From: Chitinophagia bacterium
GTDB lineage: Bacteria > Bacteroidota > Bacteroidia > Chitinophagales > Chitinophagaceae
Length of the DNA: 15,780 nt
Direction of reading: 5' to 3'
NCBI GenBank assembly: GCA_010027295.1
Contig: RGVM01000013.1
Location: forward strand, 1 to 15,780
In this document: piece by piece, positions 7,951 to 14,057 of the stretch
Layout: every line of letters begins with the position of its first letter
How positions within the stretch are numbered: the stretch's first letter is position 1
Translations under genes and position numbers: made by a program
Notes under the pieces: generated by a model
What the model was told of the DNA's origin: nothing
Database searches by the model: none
The model's input: the letters and a program-made list of their open reading frames with translations, nothing else

Positions 7951-8493
7951 ATGCTGCCACCTTCCATTCCAAAGAACGACAGGCTCGCCAACATCGCCAT
8001 CCTGGCCGTCTCGGCCGTCGTATTCGCCGCCGTGGTCCTACTGAAGCAGGTCCAGGTCCCGGTGGACCCGTCTTTCGACGTGCACATCTTCGCCCGCATC
8101 AACGCCGTCATCAACAGCCTCGTCTCCGTGCTGCTGGTGGCCGGACTGGTGGCTGTGAAAAACGGCCGCTACCTGCTACACAAGCGCATCATGGGGACGG
8201 CGATCCTGCTCTCGGTGGTGTTCCTGCTGTCCTACATCGCCCACCACCTGCTCTCGGGCGACACGAAGTACGGTGGCGAGGGCGCCATCCGCTATGTCTA
8301 CTTCTTCATCCTCATCAGCCACATCCTGCTGGCGGCCGTGATCCTGCCCTTCATCCTGTACACCTCGTATCGTGCGCTGGTGGCCGAATGGCATGCGCAC
8401 CGCAGGATGGCCAAGCTGACCTGGCCCGTATGGTTCTATGTCTCCGTGACGGGCGTGGTGGTGTATTGGATGATCAGCCCCTATTATTCCTGA
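7951..8493 (+). CDS. DUF420 membrane protein (YozB/CtaM-like oxidase assembly factor)
   Basis: The 180-aa protein has about five helices. Conserved DUF420 features are the ARINAVINSLV helix start (about 49-59), the GRYLLHKRIM loop, YIAHHLL with paired histidines, the FFILISHILLA helix with a His, and WHAHRRMAKLTWPVW near the end. Several in-membrane His residues could bind heme or metal. The Firmicutes homologue YozB/CtaM is needed for cytochrome c oxidase biogenesis. The position directly after a SCO gene (23 bp) and after the cox genes supports the same role here. An AAGGG lies before the ATG. It ends 17 bp from the convergent minus-strand gene. Confidence 0.85.
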   Translation: MLPPSIPKNDRLANIAILAVSAVVFAAVVLLKQVQVPVDPSFDVHIFARINAVINSLVSVLLVAGLVAVKNGRYLLHKRIMGTAILLSVVFLLSYIAHHLLSGDTKYGGEGAIRYVYFFILISHILLAAVILPFILYTSYRALVAEWHAHRRMAKLTWPVWFYVSVTGVVVYWMISPYYS

Positions 8494-8495
8494 AA

Positions 8496-8507
8496 GTCCG
8501 GCGGACG
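8496..8507 (-). terminator. Small hairpin between convergent genes, possible weak terminator
   Basis: Read on the minus strand, GTCCGCCGGAC forms a 4-bp GC-rich stem with a three-base loop and is followed by TTT. It falls in the 17-bp gap between the converging DUF420 and Atl1-like genes. The stem is short and the T-run poor, so this is only a weak candidate. Confidence 0.2.
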
Positions 8508-8510
8508 CAT

Positions 8511-8921
8511 TCAGAGTGCAAGCTCCTGTCCCGGGTCCCAGAAGCGCGATTTGAAATCGACGACTCTGTCATCGGCCACATCCACGCCCTCCATCCGGAG
8601 AAGTGTTTCCATGGGCCTGTCGGGCGGGAAATGATGTTTTCCGCTGAGCATGCCGTTTCTGTTGACGACCCGTTGCGCCGGTACTTCAGGGATGGCATGA
8701 TGGCTCGCGTTCATCGCCCAACCGACCATGCGGGCGGAGAGCCGGCTTCCGAGGCAGGCAGCGATGGCCCCATAGGTGGTCACCCTCCCGGCCGGGACCT
8801 GCCGAACGATGTCGAAGACGTCCTCGAAGAAGCCCTGCTGCCGTGGGATGCCATCCGGCACACGTGTCTCAGCGGATCTGCTCCTATCCGTTCTTCCTTT
8901 CCGAGGCATTCCTTTTTTCAT
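8511..8921 (-). CDS. Alkyltransferase-like (Atl1/MGMT-family) DNA-binding protein without catalytic cysteine
   Basis: The 136-aa protein matches the DNA-binding domain of O6-alkylguanine-DNA alkyltransferases: VPAGRVTTYGAIA (42-54, with the Tyr used in base flipping at 50), the arginine-finger region SARMVGWAM (62-70), and VPAQRVVNRNG (80-90). In active MGMT the last motif is PCHR; here it is PAQR, with Ala82 for Cys and Gln83 for His. The protein should therefore bind, but not repair, O6-alkylguanine. Atl1-type proteins flag such lesions for nucleotide excision repair; the role here is inference. The start at 8921 has AAGG about 5 bases upstream and overlaps the DUF5522 gene by 38 bp; a second ATG at 8909 is possible. 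The first 27 residues are basic and not part of the domain. Confidence 0.88.
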   Translation of the reverse strand: MKKGMPRKGRTDRSRSAETRVPDGIPRQQGFFEDVFDIVRQVPAGRVTTYGAIAACLGSRLSARMVGWAMNASHHAIPEVPAQRVVNRNGMLSGKHHFPPDRPMETLLRMEGVDVADDRVVDFKSRFWDPGQELAL

Positions 8922-9105
8922 TGGCCCTTACGGCCGCTTTCACATCGGCCAGTCGGTCGGCAGGCACGTTGACATGGTCATACGGGCAGTTGAGGCAACC
9001 GTTGCCGCAGCAGACCCCGTTCTCGAGATGGTACTTTGCGGTGAGCACCATGTAGCCCATCTCGTTGTAGTAGAAATGCTCCCCCTCAATTAGCTTCCTC
9101 TTCAT
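8884..9105 (-). CDS. DUF5522 cysteine-rich mini-protein
   Basis: The 73-aa protein matches DUF5522, small Bacteroidota proteins of unknown function. The core is EGEHFYYNEMGYMVLTAKYH (7-26), then a cysteine cluster C32, C33, C37 and C40 in VCCGNGCLNCPYDH, spaced CCxxxCxxCP. Four clustered cysteines suggest a zinc or iron-sulfur site, which is inference. The frame is open up to 9219, but those residues overlap trmB and do not match the family, so the ATG at 9105 is chosen. It lies 22 bp after trmB and overlaps the start of the Atl1-like gene, so the three are probably one transcript. The C-terminal 20 residues are charged and likely helical. Confidence 0.85.
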   Translation of the reverse strand: MKRKLIEGEHFYYNEMGYMVLTAKYHLENGVCCGNGCLNCPYDHVNVPADRLADVKAAVRANEKRNASERKNG

Positions 9106-9127
9106 GGGTAAATATGGTTGTGGTTCT

Positions 9128-9859
9128 TCAGGACAGGGTATCGTAATGGCTCTTGGCCTTGATGGGTTCCGCCAGTACCCAGCGGTGAAGGCCTTCGTCC
9201 AGTTCTTGCGAAATGGCACCCCTCAGTCGGAAACAGAGGTAATGAATCCGGTTGCTGCCGGAGATATCGAGGCCCTCGTAGTGTGTCCGGATGCGCAGCT
9301 CAGGAGCCGGGTCGGGATGGACGGAGAGGTCGAAGACGTCTTCGATCGTCTCCAGGCCGTAGATCTCTATGACCTTGCGGGTGAAGTCGTACAGGTCCGG
9401 CGAGTCGGTCTTCAGGTGAATCAGGCCGCCGGGCGCCAGGAGTCGGGCATACCGTCGGAGGAAGGCCGGATGGGTGAGGCGTTTCCGGTCGCGCGAGGCC
9501 CGGAGTTGCGGGTCGGGGAAGGTGATCCATATTTCCGACACCTCGCAGTCGGCGAAGTAGTCGTTGATCCTGTCGATCTGGGTACGGAGGAAGGCCACGT
9601 TGGTCAATCCCTCGCGAAGGGCCTGCCGGGCGCCCACCCAGATGCGATTTCCCTTGACATCGGTCCCGATGCAGTTGCGACCGGGGTGCATCCTTGCCAG
9701 TCCGACGGCGTACTCCCCTTTGCCGCAGGCCAGCTCCAGCGTGATGGGATGGTCGTTCCCGAAATGAAGCTGCCAGTTCCCGGGCATGCCCGAAGGGTAC
9801 TGCAGGACGTTGGGGAACGTCGCCACCTCTGCGAAACGGATGAGCTTCTTCTGGGCCAT
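9128..9859 (-). CDS. trmB: tRNA (guanine-N7-)-methyltransferase
   Basis: The 243-aa SAM-dependent enzyme makes m7G46 in the tRNA variable loop. The SAM-binding motif is ELACGKGEY (42-50), followed by GTDVKG (65-70) with the acidic ribose contact. The catalytic-region motif is WITFPDPQLR (111-120), then RKRLTHP, LKTDSP (149-154) and the C-terminal RTHYEGLDISG (191-201). The family usually has FPDPW; Bacteroidota homologues commonly have another residue, here Gln. The N-terminal KKLIRFAEVATFPNVLQ is typical of the phylum's TrmB. It is first in a minus-strand operon with DUF5522 and the Atl1-like gene. C-terminal residues about 212-243 extend slightly beyond the usual domain. Confidence 0.95.
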   Translation of the reverse strand: MAQKKLIRFAEVATFPNVLQYPSGMPGNWQLHFGNDHPITLELACGKGEYAVGLARMHPGRNCIGTDVKGNRIWVGARQALREGLTNVAFLRTQIDRINDYFADCEVSEIWITFPDPQLRASRDRKRLTHPAFLRRYARLLAPGGLIHLKTDSPDLYDFTRKVIEIYGLETIEDVFDLSVHPDPAPELRIRTHYEGLDISGSNRIHYLCFRLRGAISQELDEGLHRWVLAEPIKAKSHYDTLS

Positions 9860-9905
9860 GGTGTATGCGGCTGAGGGAACTGCGGGGTAGTTCCAATCCC
9901 AATAA

Positions 9906-9940
9906 CAAGTTTATGCTGAAGGATGTTTCGAAGCGTCGAA
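9906..9940 (-). promoter_or_regulatory. Weak candidate Bacteroidota-type promoter for trmB
   Basis: On the minus strand TAAACTTG (9906-9913) differs by one base from the TAnnTTTG -7 element of Bacteroidota. TTCG (9937-9940) stands 23 bp upstream as a one-mismatch -33 TTTG. Transcription would start about 40 bp before the trmB ATG. Both elements are imperfect. Confidence 0.25.
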
Positions 9941-10063
9941 GAATTAGCGTTTCAAAGACAATTGACACAATGGCTTCAACAGCCCCAAGTTGGGACCTTG
10001 TGTCGGCATCACTCCGCACGGTTGAATCCAACTACCGTCGCCGTCCTTTTTCCCTTTGAACAC

Positions 10064-10085
10064 GGCCTTTTACACTTGGAAGGCC
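10064..10085 (+). other. Stem-loop GGCCTT/AAGGCC in the region before the small secreted protein gene
   Basis: GGCCTT (10064-10069) pairs perfectly with AAGGCC (10080-10085) across a 10-base loop. No T-run follows, so it is not a classic terminator. It could be an operator dyad or leader structure. The loop contains TACACTTG, a one-mismatch -7-like element, so the dyad may overlap the promoter. Confidence 0.35.
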
Positions 10086-10106
10086 CTGTCGCACGAAGCT
10101 ACCTTA

Positions 10107-10132
10107 GGACCGTGATCGCCCGTAAGCGGTCC
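10107..10132 (+). other. Stem-loop GGACCG/CGGTCC in the region before the small secreted protein gene
   Basis: GGACCG (10107-10112) pairs perfectly with CGGTCC (10127-10132) across a 14-base loop. It directly abuts the GGGGGTGACACC repeat at 10134. With that repeat it would form a structured 5' leader 45-80 bases before the ATG, if transcribed. Confidence 0.35.
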
Positions 10133-10133
10133 C

Positions 10134-10145
10134 GGGGGTGACACC
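10134..10145 (+). repeat. Left arm of a 12-bp inverted repeat flanking the small secreted protein gene
   Basis: GGGGGTGACACC here is the exact reverse complement of GGTGTCACCCCC at 10511-10522. Each arm also contains the quasi-palindrome GGTGNCACC. The arms lie 45 bp before the ATG and 12 bp after the stop of the gene between them. A shared operator, long-range RNA pairing or chance are all possible. Confidence 0.5.
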
Positions 10146-10189
10146 CGACCGAAACAACCAATTTTCAAAAACCATTAAAACCAAAGCGT

Positions 10190-10498
10190 ATGAGGAGATG
10201 GATCGTGATGGCGGTGATGATGGCGATGGGATTCGCCGCGACCGCCGGTGAGAAGGGACACGCGTACAGTAATGAAACCGGTGCGAAAGTCGAAAAGGGT
10301 ATCGGAGCCGTCCGGCCCACGGGGGAGGACGGGCAAGGACCTTGCTCGTTCACCGCGAAGGGTTCGGTCAGCACCCCGGTCATCAGCTTCGATTTTTCCT
10401 GCACAGCCACGGAGGAGTCATGCAAGCTGGCCATTCAAAAGGCACTGGAATGTGCGAGGCTGGCAGTAAAGGTCTTTCGGGACCAATTCAAGAGTTAG
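10190..10498 (+). CDS. Small secreted four-cysteine protein of unknown function
   Basis: I do not recognise a family. The 102-aa product begins with a clear signal peptide (RR at 2-3, hydrophobic to about 18, AATAG near a cleavage site around 19-20), so the mature part is about 82 residues in the periplasm or outside. It has four cysteines, all in the mature part: C52, C71, C78 and C88, suitable for two disulfides. Residues 25-50 are Gly-rich and polar. Residues 73-100 form a probable amphipathic helix (ESCKLAIQKALECARLAVKV). The start follows an A-rich leader (CAAAAACCATTAAAACC). It lies 49 bp before the GLPGLI gene and may be expressed with it or alone, since a hairpin sits between them. 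Coding is supported by the signal peptide and codon use; function unknown. Confidence 0.7.
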   Translation: MRRWIVMAVMMAMGFAATAGEKGHAYSNETGAKVEKGIGAVRPTGEDGQGPCSFTAKGSVSTPVISFDFSCTATEESCKLAIQKALECARLAVKVFRDQFKS

Positions 10499-10506
10499 AC
10501 CGATAG

Positions 10507-10526
10507 GGAAGGTGTCACCCCCTTCC
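10507..10526 (+). other. Stem-loop between the small secreted protein gene and the GLPGLI gene
   Basis: GGAAGG (10507-10512) pairs with CCTTCC (10521-10526) across an 8-base loop containing TGTCAC. No T-run follows, so termination is doubtful; RNA processing or attenuation is possible. The hairpin overlaps the right arm of the 12-bp inverted repeat, so the two structures would compete. Confidence 0.4.
10511..10522 (+). repeat. Right arm of the 12-bp inverted repeat
   Basis: GGTGTCACCCCC is the exact reverse complement of 10134-10145. It starts 12 bp after the stop of the small secreted protein gene and ends 25 bp before the chosen ATG of the GLPGLI gene. Confidence 0.5.
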
Positions 10527-10547
10527 TCCCATCAAAATAAATACAAG

Positions 10548-11321
10548 ATGAGACACTGGATGTTGATTTTCCTGATACTGCCGTGCATGGTCCTCGGGCA
10601 GGAGGGCCTGGACATCCGGCTTGACGGGCCTATGCGCGTCGAATATGCCGTCCTGTACAACCTGCGCTTCGACAGGGGCCGGCTCGACAGGCCCTACCGC
10701 GGCTATCTGACCCTCTCGGGACAGTCATCCCATTTCACCATGGTGCCTTCCACGGATACGGCGGCGAAAGGGCCGGCCGACGAAAACGAGGTGTTCATCG
10801 GCGCGGATACCGTGATGCAGGTCTGGAAGGACCTGGAACATGACCGGCTCGTGTTCATGGACCTCACCCTTTCCGGCCGTCCGGTCCCCTATGGCGATAC
10901 GCTGCATCCGATGGCATGGCATCTCCTCCCCGGGCAACGCATCCTCGATGGCATCGAATGCCATCGGGCGGAGACCCGGTTCCGGGGAAGGACATACATA
11001 GCCTGGTATGCCCCATCGATTCCTATTCCGCATGGACCCTGGAAGTTGGGCGGACTGCCGGGTCTGGTGCTGGAGGCCTTCGACGAGGATCGTAACCTGA
11101 CCTTCCGATTTTTGTCCATAAAAGGGGAAGACACACCAGGTGATCCCATGCCTCCGACACCATCCGGCGGCATCGGCGACTATGCGGCCTATCGGGACTA
11201 TTGGCAGGGTACCTTCCGTAGGCTGAGGCGTTCGATGGCGGCACAATCGGAGGGGGGCTGCCTGAGCTGCCAGACCCGGACCAAGCTGGCCTTTCACACC
11301 TGGGAAAGGATGGCGGAATGA
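10548..11321 (+). CDS. GLPGLI family secreted protein
   Basis: The 257-aa protein belongs to the GLPGLI family (Porph_ging), Bacteroidota-specific exported proteins of unknown function. The signature is GPWKLGGLPGLVLEAFD (163-179). A short signal peptide (about 1-17, MLIFLILPCMVLG then QEG) precedes beta-rich sequence. A CxxC pair, C238 and C241 (GGCLSCQT), lies near the C-terminus. The frame is open back to a GTG at 10512, but that would put 12 polar residues before the signal peptide and lies in a hairpin, so the ATG at 10548 after AAAATAAATACAAG is chosen. Its stop overlaps the start of the outer-membrane protein gene in an ATGA, which indicates translational coupling. GLPGLI genes often neighbour such TonB-receptor-like genes, suggesting a joint envelope role. 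Confidence 0.9.
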   Translation: MRHWMLIFLILPCMVLGQEGLDIRLDGPMRVEYAVLYNLRFDRGRLDRPYRGYLTLSGQSSHFTMVPSTDTAAKGPADENEVFIGADTVMQVWKDLEHDRLVFMDLTLSGRPVPYGDTLHPMAWHLLPGQRILDGIECHRAETRFRGRTYIAWYAPSIPIPHGPWKLGGLPGLVLEAFDEDRNLTFRFLSIKGEDTPGDPMPPTPSGGIGDYAAYRDYWQGTFRRLRRSMAAQSEGGCLSCQTRTKLAFHTWERMAE

Positions 11322-14038
11322 TCCGGAATCCGAAAGGTCGGACTGCCCATGCGATACCACTCCTACTCTACACCTGTCTGTGGGCTGCCGGTCTGTCCGT
11401 CCAATCCCAGCCTTTGTCCCGAGGTGAGATCAAGGGCGGCGTGATGGGCCCGGACGGGCAACCCCTGCCCTTCGCGACCGTGGTGATGAAGGATTCCTCC
11501 GGCGTCAGGGCCCTGGCTTATGCGTTGACCGACAGGGAGGGACATTATGTGATGCGCATCCCGGGTAACGCGCCGCGCATCACCCGCATCGTGGTGGAGC
11601 ATGTGCAGATGCGGGCTGCCGAATGCCTGCTTCCACTGGAGGGAGGCCCTTTCGCCTCCTATGACGCAAGCCTAAGGATGGCAGAGTTACCACGGACGCT
11701 GCAGGAGGTCGTCGTGAAGGCCGCGCCTCCCTCCATCTACGAAAAGGGCGACACGCTTGTCTATAGGGCCGTCGCCTTTGCCGATGCCGAGACGCGCAAG
11801 GTCGAGGACCTGCTGCGCCGGATGCCCGGTTTCCAGGTGTCGTCGGACGGTCGGATTCATTTCAACGGACGTGAGGTGGACAGGATCCTCATCGATGGCG
11901 ACGACCTCACCGAACGAAACTACCGCCTGCTGTCCAGGAATCTGCAGGCGGGCATCGTGGACAAGGTCGAGGTACTGCAGGACTATCATCCCGACCGGCT
12001 CCTGGGTCAGGTGGAGCGCTCCGACAGGGTCGGCATCAACCTGCGCACGGACACCAGGTTTCGCAACAGGCCGACATGGGACCTCGCACCCGGCGTCGGC
12101 ACTTCGGGCAGGAGCCGCTCCGATGGGCAGTTCGCCTGGCTGACGGAGCGTGGCAAGGCGCTGGCATTCCTCGACTTCAACCGTACGGCCGGCAAGCAGG
12201 GGGTCGGTCTGCAGTCCTCGCCGGATGATGAGGCCGGTCAAGGGTTGGAAGGAGTGGATTTCCCCTCCCTTCCCATCCGGACGGGTCGGATATCCACCCC
12301 CTCTCTGGAAGCCTCCTATGTCAGGGATAATCGCGATGCATCCGCCGTGCAGGTATTGGCGACGCGACTGGGTGCGCATGCCCGTCTCAGACTTGTCGCC
12401 GCGGCCGGCAGCAGTCAACGGCAGTCGGCTTCCCGCGAGACCCATGCATTTCTCACCCCAGATGCGGGTGGGTGGTCGCTGCAGGAGGAGAGGGGCTTCC
12501 GGGAGGCCATCAGCGAACGATCGGCTAAAATCGTCCTCACCCATGACAGAGGGGGGCGCCATGTCGGTAACAGCTCCATAGCATTCAACAGGCTTTCCGG
12601 TGTCACGACCTTCCGTGACCGGGTGGAAGGTGCCTTTCGCGATAGCATGGTCGAAAGGCTGGCAGATGGGTCGTCGTCGCTGAAGGTCCATGTATCCGAA
12701 ACCTTCAAGCTACCGGGCTCGAAGGTCCTCCGGTTCCGGTATGGGCATGAGCATTCCTGGTTCTCGCAGGATTTCGACATCACGAGCGGGAGGTGGAGTG
12801 CCGCTCTGGGCATGCCGCCCGGCCACCAAGGCTACCTGCAGGCGCTCGATGCCGTCGTCCAGGAGGGGGATGGCGGACTGACGCTGCATGGCAGGGGAGG
12901 CCGCATCGATTGGCGCTTGGGGGCTGACATGCGGCATTCATTCCAATCATACGAGGACCGGCTCCAATACGGCCCTATCGGCCAGCCCTTGTCGGGTGTA
13001 TTCAGAGACGGACGTACCCGTGCAGGCCAACGGATACTCGGGCTAGGCTATGCCTTCGAGATGCGGGCACGCAGGCGATGGTCGATGGGAGGCTCATGGA
13101 TGGCCGGCTGGGGGTTTGCCTCGAATGTGCGGCATGGATACACCTTGGATTCTGCCACAGTATTGTATCGGGCCATGCTGTCCATGCGCAGAGATTTCTC
13201 GCCACGCGAGAAGATCCTCCTGACGATTGGTACATGGAGGGAGCTGCCCTCTCGGGAGTCCTTCTTGCCCGAACGGCTCGACGGCGAGGGGATAGCCCGG
13301 GCACCTGTGGAAGTCCTGTCATGGGCGGACCGCAGGAGCCTTCAAATGACGTACGTCCGCCAAGAGCTTGCGAAAGCCCGGTCGATGGTATTGTCCCTCG
13401 CAGGCGGGCATGACGCCGGCGTGTATATTCCGCAGGTCGTGAGGGTAAAGGAATTTGCCAGAATCATGGAAGTGCCTTCCAAGAGTCGGGTCGCCATCCG
13501 CGCCAGCCTGCATGCGGAGGCATATGTCGATGCGTTGAGGGGCCGGACGGTGAGCGACCTGACCTGGTTCGGTTCCGACTCCGAGCTTCGTTTCAACGGA
13601 ATACCCGGACGGAACCGTTCCGCCCAGTTGACGCTCGGACAGAAATGGATCGCATCCTCTGAAGGGTGGTTCCGGATGGAATGCGGATGGACGTCGGAGC
13701 GGATGGTGAATGCCACGCGGCCGTCCATCGGCAATGGTGTCCGACAAGAGCTATGGCAGCATCACGGGTATGTGAAGGCCAAGGCTGATTGGGAGGGAAG
13801 GCCCTTCCTGGCGGTACAGTATGCCAGACGGAGTCTGGGGGCGGGGACATCCCTCGGAACCCTCGACCTCTTCGCGAGCCTGCAGGTCGGTAAGTCGTTC
13901 CGTTTCACCCTGACCTGCCATAACCTGACAGGAGCCGAAAGCATCACACTGGGGTCCGTCGGGTCCAACGAGAGGAGCCAGGTTGCTTACGACCTGGTGG
14001 GTCGCTATGTATGGGCCGGCATCGCATGGACCATGTGA
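11318..14038 (+). CDS. TonB-dependent-receptor-like outer-membrane beta-barrel protein with CarboxypepD-reg N-domain
   Basis: The 906-aa protein has a signal peptide (about 1-31) and a carboxypeptidase-regulatory-like beta-sandwich (about 36-118: GEIKGGVMGPDGQPLPFATV, then TDREGHYVM). A plug-like domain follows (about 125-245: LQEVVVKAAPPSIYEKGDTLVY, split here as LQEVVVKAA and YEKGDTLVY, then DLLRRMPGFQV, INGREVDRILIDGDD-like HFNGREVDRILIDGDD and DKVEVLQDYHPD). The rest is an alternating-residue beta-barrel ending in YVWAGIAWTM. No TonB box is recognisable, so energised transport is uncertain; this class is often annotated simply as outer-membrane beta-barrel protein. It is coupled to the GLPGLI gene by a 4-bp ATGA overlap. 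Full length for the class, with no frameshift seen. Substrate unknown. It ends 19 bp from the convergent symporter gene. Confidence 0.87.
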   Translation: MIRNPKGRTAHAIPLLLYTCLWAAGLSVQSQPLSRGEIKGGVMGPDGQPLPFATVVMKDSSGVRALAYALTDREGHYVMRIPGNAPRITRIVVEHVQMRAAECLLPLEGGPFASYDASLRMAELPRTLQEVVVKAAPPSIYEKGDTLVYRAVAFADAETRKVEDLLRRMPGFQVSSDGRIHFNGREVDRILIDGDDLTERNYRLLSRNLQAGIVDKVEVLQDYHPDRLLGQVERSDRVGINLRTDTRFRNRPTWDLAPGVGTSGRSRSDGQFAWLTERGKALAFLDFNRTAGKQGVGLQSSPDDEAGQGLEGVDFPSLPIRTGRISTPSLEASYVRDNRDASAVQVLATRLGAHARLRLVAAAGSSQRQSASRETHAFLTPDAGGWSLQEERGFREAISERSAKIVLTHDRGGRHVGNSSIAFNRLSGVTTFRDRVEGAFRDSMVERLADGSSSLKVHVSETFKLPGSKVLRFRYGHEHSWFSQDFDITSGRWSAALGMPPGHQGYLQALDAVVQEGDGGLTLHGRGGRIDWRLGADMRHSFQSYEDRLQYGPIGQPLSGVFRDGRTRAGQRILGLGYAFEMRARRRWSMGGSWMAGWGFASNVRHGYTLDSATVLYRAMLSMRRDFSPREKILLTIGTWRELPSRESFLPERLDGEGIARAPVEVLSWADRRSLQMTYVRQELAKARSMVLSLAGGHDAGVYIPQVVRVKEFARIMEVPSKSRVAIRASLHAEAYVDALRGRTVSDLTWFGSDSELRFNGIPGRNRSAQLTLGQKWIASSEGWFRMECGWTSERMVNATRPSIGNGVRQELWQHHGYVKAKADWEGRPFLAVQYARRSLGAGTSLGTLDLFASLQVGKSFRFTLTCHNLTGAESITLGSVGSNERSQVAYDLVGRYVWAGIAWTM

Positions 14039-14057
14039 GGGCTTCCCCCATGCCTCT

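Larger units (their letters stand above)
9860..10189. other. Gene-free divergent region with several dyads
   Basis: This 330-bp stretch separates trmB (leftward) from the small secreted protein gene (rightward) and holds no credible gene on either strand; the short open frames have no domain-like composition. It contains TTCGA-AGCG-TCGAA (9927-9940), CCCAAGTTGGG (9984-9994), a 6-bp stem GGCCTT/AAGGCC (10064-10085), a 6-bp stem GGACCG/CGGTCC (10107-10132), and GGGGGTGACACC (10134-10145). The last 40 bases before 10190 are A-rich, as is usual for Bacteroidota translation starts. It must hold promoters in both directions. Confidence 0.7.

Noticed and set aside
9104..9874. Plus-strand open frame of 256 codons opposite trmB
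   Set aside because: The minus strand encodes a complete TrmB with all motifs; the plus frame has no domain-like features.
10047..10078. Possible plus-strand promoter: T-run at 10047-10051, TACACTTG at 10071-10078
   Set aside because: The -7-like element has one mismatch, there is no proper TTTG at the right spacing (the TTTG at 10055 is only 12 bp away), and it overlaps a hairpin loop.
10512..10547. GTG start at 10512 for the GLPGLI protein
   Set aside because: It would add 12 polar residues before the signal peptide and overlaps a hairpin.
11687..12691. Minus-strand open frame opposite the outer-membrane protein gene
   Set aside because: No recognisable domain; the plus-strand frame carries a full CarboxypepD-reg, plug and barrel.
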